This document shows, piece after piece, positions 1-8,468 of a stretch of 64,000 bases of DNA; positions within the stretch are counted from its first letter, which is position 1; each line of letters starts with the position of its first letter. The notes below the pieces were generated by a model. That model ran no database searches, had not been told where the DNA came from, and was given only the letters and a program-made list of their open reading frames with translations. The position numbers and the translations under genes were made by a program. The stretch comes from Bordetella genomosp. 13 (GTDB lineage Bacteria; Pseudomonadota; Gammaproteobacteria; Burkholderiales; Burkholderiaceae_B): positions 5,146,001 through 5,210,000 of the forward strand of contig NZ_CP021111.1 of NCBI RefSeq assembly GCF_002119665.1, in the 5' to 3' direction.

Positions 1-350
1 AGGGCGGGTTGCCAGCTCGGCTTGAAGGCCGTGAAATCGACCGCGCTGCGCCCGGGCTCGGGCTGCGAAGGACGCGGGGGCGACTGGCTCCCGCTGGCGG
101 GCGGCGCGGCCGGATCGCCACCCCTGCCGGGCACCGCCTGGCTGGCGGGCACGCCGGGCTGCCCCTGCTGGTTCTGCGCGGCGCCGCCGGCCGCCACGGC
201 CTGCACCTGCGACGCCGGCACCTCGGTGCCGCGGATCAGGCTGTCGCGGCCGGTGTTCTGCATCTGCAGCCACGTGGCGACCAGGGTGACCGTGGGCAGC
301 GCCACGGCCAGCCCCACCACGAGCCATGCGCCCTTCGCGGAGTTGCTCAT
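1..350 (-). CDS. N-terminal part of a membrane-anchored dehydrogenase partner subunit (probable c-type cytochrome), runs off the window
   Basis: The ATG at 350-348 opens a frame that stays open for 116 codons to the window edge. It begins MSNSAKGAW and has one hydrophobic segment at about residues 8-23, followed by a Gln/Pro/Ala/Gly-rich linker. No haem motif lies in the visible part. The start codon overlaps the stop of the GMC dehydrogenase upstream (ATGA at 351-348), so translation is coupled. In gluconate-2-dehydrogenase-type enzymes the third subunit is a membrane-bound multihaem cytochrome c that passes electrons to ubiquinone. That identity is inferred from gene order, because the diagnostic part lies outside the window. 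Confidence 0.55.
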   Translation of the reverse strand, partial: MSNSAKGAWLVVGLAVALPTVTLVATWLQMQNTGRDSLIRGTEVPASQVQAVAAGGAAQNQQGQPGVPASQAVPGRGGDPAAPPASGSQSPPRPSQPEPGRSAVDFTAFKPSWQPA

Positions 351-2119
351 CACGTCACCAACGGTCCCGGCGAACGCAGGTAGTCCGCCTTGATCTTGTC
401 CACGATCCAATAGGCCGTGGCGCCCACCGTCGCGGTCGGGTTGTAGTTGGAGTTCTGCGGGAACAGCGCCGCCCCGGTCACGAACACGTTGGGCACGTCC
501 CACACCTGCCCGTACCGGTTCACCACGCTGGTCTGCGGATCGTCGCCCATGATGGCGCCGCCGGTCAGATGCGTGGACTGGTACGCCGTGGCCGAGAACG
601 GCCGTTTGCGCGGCCCGGGCTCGGTGGCCACTACCCCGCGCATCGCACGGCCGATCTCGTCACCCTTGGCGGTAAGAAATGCCGACAGCCGGATGTCGTT
701 GTCCGGAAAGTCATACGTCACGCGCAGCAGCGGCAGACCCCACGCGTCCTTGTAGGTCGGGTCCAGGCTGAGATACGCGCCGCGCGTGGGCTGCGCCGAT
801 CCCGTGATCGTGATCGACGCGGAGTGGTTGTAGTAGCGCTTGACCGCCTTCTTCCACTCCGAGCCCCACGAGGGGGTGCCCTTGGGCGTGGGGTGATAGC
901 CGATGGGCGCGCCGCTGACCACCTGGATCTGCAGGTATCCGCCGCCCACGAACTTGTGCGGTCCGTGATCGAAGTTGTCGGCGCTGAAGTCGTCCATCGT
1001 CACCGCCACCGCGCCGGCGCCCATGAACGGATTGATGTTGATCGACTCTTCGAAGAACAGGTTCACGCCCGAGGTTGTCTGGTGCGTGTAGTTACGCCCC
1101 ACCACGCCCGTGTTGGTCTCGGGATCGTAGGGCTTGCCGATGCCCGACAGCAGCAGCAGCCTTACGTTGTTGATGCCGAACGCGCACAGGAACACCGTAT
1201 CGGCCGGCTGGAACACCTCCTTGCCCGCGGCGTCCACATACGTCACGCCCCGCGCGCGCTTCTTGTCCTCGGTCAGCTCCACTCGCAGCACGTGCGCGCC
1301 GGTGCGGATCTCGAAGTTTTCCATCTTCAGCGCCACCGGCAGGATGCAGACCTGCGGCGATGCTTTGGCGAAGTGCTCGCAGCCGAAGTTCGAACAGAAG
1401 CCGCAGTACACGCAGGCGCTCATGTGCAGCCCTTCGGTGTTCACATACGGCCGCGTGCATAAGGCCGAGGGCTGCACGTACGGGTGATATCCCAGCTTGC
1501 GCGCGGCCTCGCCGAACAGCGCGGGCGCGTAGGGCACCTTCATCGGAGGGTTGGGATACGGCCGTGAACGCCATGGCTCGAAGGGGTTGCCGCCCTCCTG
1601 CTTCTGGCCCTTGATGTTGCCCGCCTGCCCCGACGCGCCGATCAGGTAGTCGAAGCGGTCGAAGTACGGTTCCAGTTCGTCGTAGCTCAGCGGCCAGTCC
1701 TGGCTGGTCAGGTCATCGTCGATGAAGCCCTTGCCATAGCGCTCTTCGTAGTGGCTGCGCAGATTGAAATCGGTGGGATCGAAGCGGTAGTACGCGCCCG
1801 ACCAGTGATTGCCCGCTCCGCCCAGGTGCGTGCCCGGATACGCGAACTGCCAGCGGCGCATCGGCAGCGCCTTCTGCTTCGTGTTGTTGCGGAAGGTGTA
1901 GGTCTCGGTGGCGGCGTTCTGGTGCAGCGCGTGGCGGCGCGTGTACTTCAGCTCGTCGTGCACGTTCGGGCCCTGGAAGTCCGGCGAGGGCCAGCGCGCC
2001 TCGCCGCGCTCCAGCACCACCACGCGCTGGCCGGCCGCGGCCAGCTCCTTGCCGATGATGGAGCCCGTCCAACCGCCACCGATGATGGCCACGTCGACCT
2101 TGGGCAGGTTCTCAGCCAT
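350..2119 (-). CDS. GMC-family FAD dehydrogenase, large subunit (gluconate-2-dehydrogenase type)
   Basis: A 589-residue flavoprotein. The N-terminus carries the FAD-binding Rossmann motif GGGWTG (about residues 14-19) and VVVLERG. The C-terminus has the GMC signature region with STHLTGG and NPTATVGATA. A cysteine cluster near residues 233-245 (CVYCGFC then C) resembles the segment that binds a 3Fe-4S cluster in the membrane FAD-dependent glucose and gluconate dehydrogenases; cluster binding is inferred. It overlaps the small subunit by 8 bases upstream and shares ATGA with the next gene, so the three form one operon. The likely role is periplasmic oxidation of a sugar, sugar acid or polyol, with electrons passed to the respiratory chain. 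The substrate is unknown. Confidence 0.85.
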   Translation of the reverse strand: MAENLPKVDVAIIGGGWTGSIIGKELAAAGQRVVVLERGEARWPSPDFQGPNVHDELKYTRRHALHQNAATETYTFRNNTKQKALPMRRWQFAYPGTHLGGAGNHWSGAYYRFDPTDFNLRSHYEERYGKGFIDDDLTSQDWPLSYDELEPYFDRFDYLIGASGQAGNIKGQKQEGGNPFEPWRSRPYPNPPMKVPYAPALFGEAARKLGYHPYVQPSALCTRPYVNTEGLHMSACVYCGFCSNFGCEHFAKASPQVCILPVALKMENFEIRTGAHVLRVELTEDKKRARGVTYVDAAGKEVFQPADTVFLCAFGINNVRLLLLSGIGKPYDPETNTGVVGRNYTHQTTSGVNLFFEESININPFMGAGAVAVTMDDFSADNFDHGPHKFVGGGYLQIQVVSGAPIGYHPTPKGTPSWGSEWKKAVKRYYNHSASITITGSAQPTRGAYLSLDPTYKDAWGLPLLRVTYDFPDNDIRLSAFLTAKGDEIGRAMRGVVATEPGPRKRPFSATAYQSTHLTGGAIMGDDPQTSVVNRYGQVWDVPNVFVTGAALFPQNSNYNPTATVGATAYWIVDKIKADYLRSPGPLVT

Positions 2120-3086
2120 GCGCGGCCTCCTGTGAGAGCGTGGCGGCAGCGTGCTGCGGCCCGGCGCCGAAGCGGCGCGCAGGCTCGGGCGGCTGCAGCG
2201 AAGACTGCGGCTTGCCCGGCGCCTGGGGCGGCGGCGATGCAGGCTGAGAAGACGGTTGGGATTGCGCCGGATCGTGCGCGCCGTGGTCCATCTGGTGCGG
2301 CTTCGCCATCGCGATGGACACCGGCTGCCCGGCCCAGATCACGCCGTGGCGCTCGATGTCGGTGGAAAAACTCGCGTACGCGCCGGGAAAGCCCACCAGC
2401 TTCCAGCCCACCATGTCGACGTTGCCGCCATACTGCGGATCCGAGAAGAAGCCTTCCACGGCGCCGTCCATCAGGGCCTGGAAGAAGATGTCGGAAGGCA
2501 GCGGCGAGAAGTCCGCCTTGCCGGACTGCATCAGGCGCAGCCACTCGTCCTGCGTGCCTTCGTCCAGCTCGGCGAACGGCTTGCCGTCCTGCTTGCGGGT
2601 CGCCGCGTCCAGCTCGGCCAGGCCGCGGCGGAACATCTCGGCGGGCGTGAACGAGAGCTGATAGCCCTGCTCGGCCGTGCCTTCCTCGAAGGGACCGGAC
2701 CGATAGAACTGATCGCCGGCGCCCCACGCCCCGGCAAGCTGCTCGTCCAGAAAGGTCGTCACGCCGGCCTCTTTGGCGCCCGGGCCCAGGTCGTCGGCCG
2801 GAATCAGGCGCGCCACAATCGCGTCGATGGCCTCGGCTTCCTGCTTGTTGAAGAACTTCAGCGTACGGTTGGCAGGCGTGGCGACAGTGCCGGTACGCGG
2901 ACCCTGGGCGTCGTTGGCAGCGGCGGGCGGTTGCCCGGCCGCGGACGGATCCTGCCCGGGCGCCGCGGTCGGCGCGGCAGCCTGCTGCGCGGCAGCGGAC
3001 TGTCCCCGCGCCAGCCAGGCGCCTGGCACCGCCAGCGTGATGGCCTTCAGCAAACCGCGTCGACCCTGTATGGACGGCTCATCCAT
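2112..3086 (-). CDS. Gluconate 2-dehydrogenase subunit 3 family protein (Tat-exported small subunit)
   Basis: 324 residues from the ATG at 3086. The N-terminus has a twin-arginine signal (GRRGLLK at about residues 8-14, then a hydrophobic stretch and an Ala-rich cleavage region). An Ala/Pro/Gln-rich linker of about 50 residues follows. The family domain then begins near FNKQEAEAIDAIVARLIP, a typical start for the Gluconate_2-dh3 family. In this family the small subunit escorts the folded flavoprotein through the Tat pathway. A longer frame reaches further upstream, but the Tat signal fixes the start. It is the first gene of the operon, and its promoter should lie in 3087-3255. Confidence 0.85.
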   Translation of the reverse strand: MDEPSIQGRRGLLKAITLAVPGAWLARGQSAAAQQAAAPTAAPGQDPSAAGQPPAAANDAQGPRTGTVATPANRTLKFFNKQEAEAIDAIVARLIPADDLGPGAKEAGVTTFLDEQLAGAWGAGDQFYRSGPFEEGTAEQGYQLSFTPAEMFRRGLAELDAATRKQDGKPFAELDEGTQDEWLRLMQSGKADFSPLPSDIFFQALMDGAVEGFFSDPQYGGNVDMVGWKLVGFPGAYASFSTDIERHGVIWAGQPVSIAMAKPHQMDHGAHDPAQSQPSSQPASPPPQAPGKPQSSLQPPEPARRFGAGPQHAAATLSQEAAHG

Positions 3087-3255
3087 GTGTGGACTCCAGA
3101 TGCGGAGCCGCCATTGCGCCGGCCCCTGGTTTGCGAGCACGCGCAAACCCCGCGCGCCGCGAGGGCATGCCCCAGCAAGTCGCTTGCCCGGCGTGCAAGA
3201 AACCCGGCACGGCAATTGCGCGTCGAACGAGTCGACCCATCCACTGGAGGACACC

Positions 3256-3645
3256 ATGGCTTCTTCATCGACCAGCAATCCGCCTCTCCTGCGCCATCGC
3301 TTCCTGCTGGCGGGCGCGGTGCTGCTTGCCGCCGGCGCCGGGACGGTCCAGGCGCAGCAGGGCACGGGCCAGCAGTCGAAACCTTCCGCCACGCAATCCG
3401 CCCCTGGCCAGCAAAGCAACACGGACGACGCCGTGAAGAAACCCCGAGATCAGAAGGCACCCGCCGATCGCGAAGCGCCGGCTGCGAAGCGCCAACCTGG
3501 CGGACAGGCCGGCGGCGACAGCGGCAGCGAAGGCCGCGACGCGAAGGGCAAGGAAGGAAGCACCGCCGGCTCGACCGGGCATGGCGGCATGCCAGGGTCG
3601 GGGGCGACGTCGGGGTCGGGCGGCAGCGCGGATCAAAGGCGCTGA
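3256..3645 (+). CDS. Small secreted low-complexity protein, unknown function
   Basis: 129 residues from the ATG at 3256, preceded by a clear GGAGG at 3246-3250. Residues 1-36 look like a Sec signal peptide (basic start, hydrophobic LLAGAVLLAAGAG, then VQAQQ). The mature part is strongly charged and low in complexity: Gln/Ser/Lys/Asp/Glu first, then Gly/Ser-rich. It has no cysteine and no domain I recognise. It lies divergent from the dehydrogenase operon. The ribosome site and signal peptide support a real gene. Its function is unknown; an unstructured envelope or stress protein is a guess. Confidence 0.65.
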   Translation: MASSSTSNPPLLRHRFLLAGAVLLAAGAGTVQAQQGTGQQSKPSATQSAPGQQSNTDDAVKKPRDQKAPADREAPAAKRQPGGQAGGDSGSEGRDAKGKEGSTAGSTGHGGMPGSGATSGSGGSADQRR

Positions 3646-3818
3646 TACGCCCCCGGGGCCGGTTCGCGCTGCCCGCGCGACCAAAAGCAGCGGCGCAAGG
3701 GCGGACAGCGGGGAGAAAGTGCAAGACCGTGCAAAAAATCCCGGCGGCGGATTGGCTCGCGTGCGGCCAGAACCGGGCGACGGGATACGACCGGCGCTTG
3801 TAAGTCGCCCCGCTTCCT

Positions 3819-4898
3819 TTATTTCGGACGAGGGTCTTTCAGCCCGTCGTCAGGCTGGGTGATGCCGGCCCGCAACTGCGATACGCACTTCATCACCGCT
3901 CTCGCCACGTTGCGCACCTCTTCCTGGATCGCCCGATCCTCATCCAGTTCCGCATGGCTGGTGGCATAGGGCTTGTAGTAGCCGATATAGCGGTCCAGCC
4001 GCGCGGCGGCGCCGGCATCCACCAGCCCCATCCAGTCCAGCCAGTCCGACAGCGCGCGCCGCTGCCCCTCTATGCCCGCCACGTCGCCATGCACCACCAG
4101 CCCATAGGCCCGGCCGGCCAGGTGCTTGGGAAACGGCCAGCCGTCCATCTCGATCTTCTTGGCCTTCATCGCGTCCTTGCCCGAGGTCGACGTGGGATCG
4201 GGGTTGCCGCCATCCGCGCACACCAGCCGGTCGATCATCTGCTTCAAGGGGCTGGGCGACTGATACCAGTACGTCGGCGCGACGAGGATCACGCCGTGTG
4301 CCGCCACCCATTGCTCATAGATGCCGTTCATCGCATCGTTGACCTGGCCCAGCGAATGGTTGGGATAGCAGCTGCACGGCCAATGGCACAATGGCATCGC
4401 CGTGGAGACACAGCCCTTGCAGGGGTGGATGTGGAAGTCGTACTCCGAGGTCAAGCGACTGAGATCGAGCAAGTCGGCCTGCAGGCCCGCGGCGGCTACC
4501 TCTTCGCGCGCGAGCTGCGCCAACCGCCAGGTCTTCGAGACCTCGCCCGGACAGGTGCCGTCGTTGCGCGACGCACCGATGACGATCAATATGCGCGTAG
4601 CGGTGCCGGGATCACGCTGCATCTCGGCGGCATGCGCCAGGCGGTCATGCGCTTCCTTCCATTCCACCGCCAGGTCGTAATCCGGGTCAGCGAAGCCGGG
4701 GCCGGCTTTCACCGTGATCGGGGCCTTGCGGCTGTCCTGGTAGGCCTCCCATGCAATGGCTTCCAGCCGCCGCAGCGCGTCGCTTTCCACCTGGAAAGCG
4801 GGGTCGTGAAAGCGCTGCATGAAGCGTTGCTGGAAGACGTCGCGCGTCAGCTTGCCGGTGAACTGCCCGGTACGGACTTCTAGCTTGGATTCGGTCAT
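3819..4898 (-). CDS. Flavodoxin-fold NAD(P)H-dependent FMN reductase family protein
   Basis: 359 residues from the ATG at 4898 (MTESK). The first 110 or so residues are a helical, charged extension. The flavodoxin-like core starts at about residue 113 with ILIVIGASRNDGTCPGE, whose phosphate-binding loop is typical of the FMN_red family. Later core features include LVAPTYWYQSPSPLKQMIDR, the flavin-contacting loop. A cysteine-rich stretch (HPCKGC, then CHWPCSC) lies between them, as in iron-sulfur flavoproteins, so a bound Fe-S cluster is possible. The N-terminal extension is unusual for the family. The gene stands alone, and its physiological electron acceptor cannot be told. Confidence 0.75.
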   Translation of the reverse strand: MTESKLEVRTGQFTGKLTRDVFQQRFMQRFHDPAFQVESDALRRLEAIAWEAYQDSRKAPITVKAGPGFADPDYDLAVEWKEAHDRLAHAAEMQRDPGTATRILIVIGASRNDGTCPGEVSKTWRLAQLAREEVAAAGLQADLLDLSRLTSEYDFHIHPCKGCVSTAMPLCHWPCSCYPNHSLGQVNDAMNGIYEQWVAAHGVILVAPTYWYQSPSPLKQMIDRLVCADGGNPDPTSTSGKDAMKAKKIEMDGWPFPKHLAGRAYGLVVHGDVAGIEGQRRALSDWLDWMGLVDAGAAARLDRYIGYYKPYATSHAELDEDRAIQEEVRNVARAVMKCVSQLRAGITQPDDGLKDPRPK

Positions 4899-5006
4899 GC
4901 AGGCTGCCCCGAGAGGTACGAGCCCGTAGTCCGCGCAAGCACCGTGCCCGCGCCTGTTTCCGCAGGAGAATGGCGGCGAGCGCCCAGGACGTAACAACGC
5001 CCCGGG

Positions 5007-5231
5007 TCAGCGCCGCTCGTAGTCGTCCTTGACGTTGCGGGTGATGTAAGTACACAGCCCTTCGCCGGCCCGGGCCAGCTGCTTCATGCGCTCCACGTGA
5101 TCCGAGCCCGCACTGGCGTAGCTGTAGGTATACGGCGCGGGGGCGTCTTCGAACCAGACTTTGATGAAGTCGCGCCCCGCCTTGAATCCGATCACGCCGG
5201 AATTTCCGCTTTTATCGGCATATCGCTCCAT
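5007..5231 (-). CDS. Small KTSC-like conserved hypothetical protein
   Basis: 74 residues, start ATG at 5231. The sequence reads as one short beta-rich domain: VIGFKAG, then IKVWFED, PYTYSY, and a helical end with HVERMKQLARAGEGLCTYI. This follows the pattern of KTSC-type domains (a beta hairpin giving an extended strand, aromatic residues, then a helix), but the match is by eye only. It has no signal peptide. It lies 87 bases downstream of the Bug operon end and 108 bases upstream of the reductase gene. The function is unknown; KTSC proteins are often linked to nucleic acid enzymes. Confidence 0.65.
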   Translation of the reverse strand: MERYADKSGNSGVIGFKAGRDFIKVWFEDAPAPYTYSYASAGSDHVERMKQLARAGEGLCTYITRNVKDDYERR

Positions 5232-5318
5232 AGCTTCCGTTCCCTTGCCCTGATGCTCGATGGCTGCTGCGGCAATCCATCGAGCAAATCGCGGGCCTGG
5301 GAAACGTGACTACGCCGA

Positions 5319-6332
5319 TCAGGACCCTTCCGGCTTGACGCCAGCCTCGGCCAACAGCTTGCGCCAGCGCGCCACCTCATCGGCCAGCAACTGCGCCGAT
5401 CCCTTCGTCGAGCGATGTCCCGCCTCAGGCACCGTCAGGCCCATCTGCGCATACCGCTCCCGCATGCCGGCATCAGCCAGCACACGATTCAGCGCACCAT
5501 TCAACTTGTCGACGATCTCCGTCGGCACGCCCTTGGGCACCAGCACCATGTTCCAGATGTCGTAGCGCAATCCGGAATACGCCGTTTCGCCGGCGGCGGG
5601 CACGTCGGGCAACACGCCCACCCGCTTGTCGCCCAGCACAGCCAGCCCCTTTATCTTCTTCGATGCGATGGAACTGACCGCGGTGCTGCTGCTTTCAATC
5701 GTGTAGTCGATATGGCCAGCCATGACATCGGCCGTCGCCTGCGCGGCGCCCCGATAGTGCACGGGCGGCACCTTCGTTCCCAGCGCGGCGTTCAACAGCA
5801 CACCGCCCAGGAAAGACCCCGAGCCCACGCCCGCCGTACCGAAATTCATCGTCGACGCGTTGGCCTTGGCATACGCCGCGAATTCATCCAGGGTCGAGGC
5901 CGGAAAATCGCTGCGTACCGACAGCACTTGCGGCGCATCGCCCACCGACGCCACAGCCGTGAAATCCTTCAGCACGTCATACGGCAGATTCCTGTACAGC
6001 GACGCGTTGGCGGCAAGCGTGCCCACATTCCCCAGCAACAAGGTGTACCCGTCCGCGGTCGACCGAGCGGCGCGCGACTGGCCTACCGATCCGCCCGCGC
6101 CCGGCACGTTCTCGACCACGATGGGCTGCTTCAGCTCTTTGGACAGCCCTTCGGCAACGGTACGGGCCAGCACATCGGTCGCGCCGCCGGCCGTGAAAGG
6201 AACCAGCAAGGTCAACGGCCTGGTGGGGTAGTCCTGGGCTGCAGCCGCCGACGCTGCCAGCAAGCCGACCGTGACCAAGCAGGCGCGCGCAGCGCGGCGC
6301 AGCGCCGGGCGGCGCAGAAATACTGTATTCAT
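5319..6332 (-). CDS. Bug-family periplasmic solute receptor (tripartite tricarboxylate transporter type)
   Basis: 337 residues from the ATG at 6332, with GAGGAGAC just upstream. A Sec signal peptide covers about residues 1-35 (RRAARACLVTVGLLAASAAAAQ). The mature start DYPTRPLTLLVPFTAGGATDVLAR is the hallmark of the Bug receptors, which are greatly expanded in Bordetella and relatives and bind carboxylated ligands. It is the last gene of the seven-gene catabolic operon, after a 70-base gap that holds a small hairpin. No TctA/TctB membrane partners are in the window. It may feed a permease elsewhere or act as a sensor partner, as BugE/BctC do. Confidence 0.92.
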   Translation of the reverse strand: MNTVFLRRPALRRAARACLVTVGLLAASAAAAQDYPTRPLTLLVPFTAGGATDVLARTVAEGLSKELKQPIVVENVPGAGGSVGQSRAARSTADGYTLLLGNVGTLAANASLYRNLPYDVLKDFTAVASVGDAPQVLSVRSDFPASTLDEFAAYAKANASTMNFGTAGVGSGSFLGGVLLNAALGTKVPPVHYRGAAQATADVMAGHIDYTIESSSTAVSSIASKKIKGLAVLGDKRVGVLPDVPAAGETAYSGLRYDIWNMVLVPKGVPTEIVDKLNGALNRVLADAGMRERYAQMGLTVPEAGHRSTKGSAQLLADEVARWRKLLAEAGVKPEGS

Positions 6333-6367
6333 GGTTTTGTCTCCTCGAGATTTTGTTATGCCATCGA

Positions 6368-6383
6368 CGCGGCGAACGCCGCG
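6368..6383. other. Intercistronic hairpin
   Basis: CGCGGC, loop GAAC, GCCGCG: a perfect 6-base stem in the gap between the carboxymuconolactone-decarboxylase-like gene and the last Bug gene. There is no T run, so it is more likely an mRNA stability or processing element than a terminator. Confidence 0.35.
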
Positions 6384-6402
6384 CACGGCCTTACCGGCCA
6401 CG

Positions 6403-6819
6403 TTATTTGCCGGCCTTCGCGCGTTCGTCCAGCACTTCCTTGGCCACGCGGAAGCCGTCCACTGCGGCGGGCATGCCGCAATAGCAGGCCGCATGCAGCA
6501 GGATTTCCTGCAGCTCGGCGCGGGTCCAGCCGTTGTTGAGCGCGCCGTTCAGGTGCAACGCCAGTTCATGCCGGCGGCCCGTGGCGATCAGCACGCTGAC
6601 CGTGACCAGGCTGCGGTGCTTCGCGCTCAAACCGGGACGGCCCCAGATCGAGCCCCACGCAAGACCGGTGACGGCTTCCTGCAGCGGCGCGAAGAAATCG
6701 TCTTCCTGCGCGCGGGCGATAGAGCGATCGACGTACTCGTCGCCCAACGTGGCGCGGCGGTTCTTGTGGCCCAGGGCCACGGTTTCGGGGGTAACGGGTT
6801 CGAACTTCGGTTCTGCCAT
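6403..6819 (-). CDS. Carboxymuconolactone decarboxylase family protein (PcaC-like)
   Basis: 138 residues, which is the length of PcaC-type 4-carboxymuconolactone decarboxylase. Family features are WGSIWGRPGLSAKHRSLVTV in the middle and HLNGALNNGWTRAELQEILLHAACYCG near the end, where PcaC and AhpD-like proteins place helix-borne active residues. The typical PcaC catalytic region is conserved in outline. However, no pcaB, pcaD or pcaIJ genes are nearby, so the natural reaction may be decarboxylation of another lactone or ring intermediate. The gene lies 28 bases downstream of the GMC oxidoreductase in the catabolic operon. Confidence 0.85.
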   Translation of the reverse strand: MAEPKFEPVTPETVALGHKNRRATLGDEYVDRSIARAQEDDFFAPLQEAVTGLAWGSIWGRPGLSAKHRSLVTVSVLIATGRRHELALHLNGALNNGWTRAELQEILLHAACYCGMPAAVDGFRVAKEVLDERAKAGK

Positions 6820-6847
6820 GCGGTGCTCCTCGTTGGATGAATGGAAT

Positions 6848-8458
6848 TCAGGATTGACGGGCGTCTTCCAACAACATGTCGGCGCCCTTTTCGGCCACCA
6901 TCATCACGGCGGCCTGTGTATTGCCGGACACCATCGACGGCATCACGGACGCGTCGACGACGCCCAGGCCGTCGATGCCATGCACCCGCAGACGGGCGTC
7001 CACGACCGCGCCGCGGTCCACGCCCATCCGGCACGTTCCAATCGGGTGATAGATGGTCTGTCCGTTGTGCCGCGCGAAATCCAGCCATTGCTCGTCGGTC
7101 TGCACGCCAGGCCCAGGGTTCAGCTCGGCCTGCACATAACGCGACATCGCCGGCTGGCCCACGATGCGCCGGGCGATGCGCATGCCCTCGACCAGGCAAG
7201 CCTGGTCGGTTGGATCGGACAACAGATTGGGGCGGATCTTGGGCGCGAGGCGGGGATCGGCGCTGGCGGCGTGTATGGTGCCCATGGATCTGGGCCGCAG
7301 CTGGGCCACGCCGATCGTCATGCCCGGCTTGGTGTCCAGCTTGCGCACGGCGGCGTCGGCATAGCTGGCGTGCATGAAGAAGTACTGCACGTCGGGCGTG
7401 GCCAGTTCGGGACGCGTCTTCACGAAGCCGAACACCAGCCCCGTGCCCAGGGTCAATATGCCCTTGCGCGTCAGGTAATAGCGCAGCACCGCCGCGCCCA
7501 GACCCAGGCCGCGCGTTCCCTCGTTCAATGTGGCCAGGCCCTGCACGCGCCAGTTCATGCGCGTCGCGTAGTGATCGATGTAGTTCTCGCCCACGCCGGG
7601 CAGTGCATGGCGCACCTCGATGCCGGCCGCCTGCAGCACGTCGGGATTGCCGATGCCGGACAACTCCAGCAGATGAGGCGACTGGACCGCGCCGCTGGTC
7701 AGCACCACGCGGCGGCGCGCACGAACTTCGGCCACGCGGCCATCCGCATGGCGGTAGCGCACGCCTACGCACCGCCGTCCTTCCAGGATCAGCTGCGTGG
7801 CCAGCGCATCGGTGCGGACCTCCAGGTTGGCGCGACGCCGCGCCGGTTTCAGATATCCATCGACGACGCTCCAGCGGCGTCCGCCATGCTGGCAGACCTG
7901 GTAATAGCCGAATCCATGCTGGTCCGCGCCGTTGTAGTCGGGATTCTGTGGATGCCCGTCCTGGCCGGCCGCCTCGATGAAGGCCTGCGAGATCGGGAAC
8001 CGTTCGCTGACTTCCGTGATGCGCATAGGCCCGCTGCGCCCCCTGCCGGCGCCGCCCACGGTCGTGTTCTCGATGCGTTCGAAGTAGGGCGCGACCTGGC
8101 TCCAGCCCCAGCCCTGCGCACCGCCTTCGGCCCACTGGTCGTAATCGCCCGGCTGGCCGCGCACGTAGATCATGCCGTTGATCAGCGTCGATCCGCCCAC
8201 TCCCTTGCCGCGGGGGATGGAGATGCTGCGGCCCATCACGTTGTCCTCGGGCTCGCTGCGGAAGCCCCAATTCAGCCGCGGATGCGTCAACAGCTTGCTG
8301 AAGCCGGCGGGAATCGATACCCACAGTGCGCTGCCGTCGCCACCGGCTTCCAGCATCAATACGGTGTACTTGCCGCAGGCCGTCAGCCGGTTGGCGAGTA
8401 TGCATCCCGCCGTACCGCCGCCCACGACCACATAGTCGAAGGTCTGTTGCTCCGCCAT
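6848..8458 (-). CDS. GMC-family oxidoreductase (choline/alcohol dehydrogenase type)
   Basis: 536 residues from the ATG at 8458; a longer upstream frame lies inside the SDR gene and is not used. FAD motif VVVGGGTAGCILANRL at about residues 10-25. GMC signature 1 is GKGVGGSTLINGMIYVRG at about residues 82-99; signature 2 (SGAVQSPHLLELSGIG) is in the middle. The catalytic His region is QTIYHPIGTCRMG, with DASVMPSMVSGNTQAAVMM near the end. No signal peptide, so it is cytoplasmic, unlike the enzyme at 350-2119. It starts 10 bases after the SDR gene. The family oxidises primary alcohols (choline, polyethylene glycol, aryl or cyclic alcohols). The substrate here is not known. Confidence 0.9.
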   Translation of the reverse strand: MAEQQTFDYVVVGGGTAGCILANRLTACGKYTVLMLEAGGDGSALWVSIPAGFSKLLTHPRLNWGFRSEPEDNVMGRSISIPRGKGVGGSTLINGMIYVRGQPGDYDQWAEGGAQGWGWSQVAPYFERIENTTVGGAGRGRSGPMRITEVSERFPISQAFIEAAGQDGHPQNPDYNGADQHGFGYYQVCQHGGRRWSVVDGYLKPARRRANLEVRTDALATQLILEGRRCVGVRYRHADGRVAEVRARRRVVLTSGAVQSPHLLELSGIGNPDVLQAAGIEVRHALPGVGENYIDHYATRMNWRVQGLATLNEGTRGLGLGAAVLRYYLTRKGILTLGTGLVFGFVKTRPELATPDVQYFFMHASYADAAVRKLDTKPGMTIGVAQLRPRSMGTIHAASADPRLAPKIRPNLLSDPTDQACLVEGMRIARRIVGQPAMSRYVQAELNPGPGVQTDEQWLDFARHNGQTIYHPIGTCRMGVDRGAVVDARLRVHGIDGLGVVDASVMPSMVSGNTQAAVMMVAEKGADMLLEDARQS

Positions 8459-8468
8459 GGACGCGACC

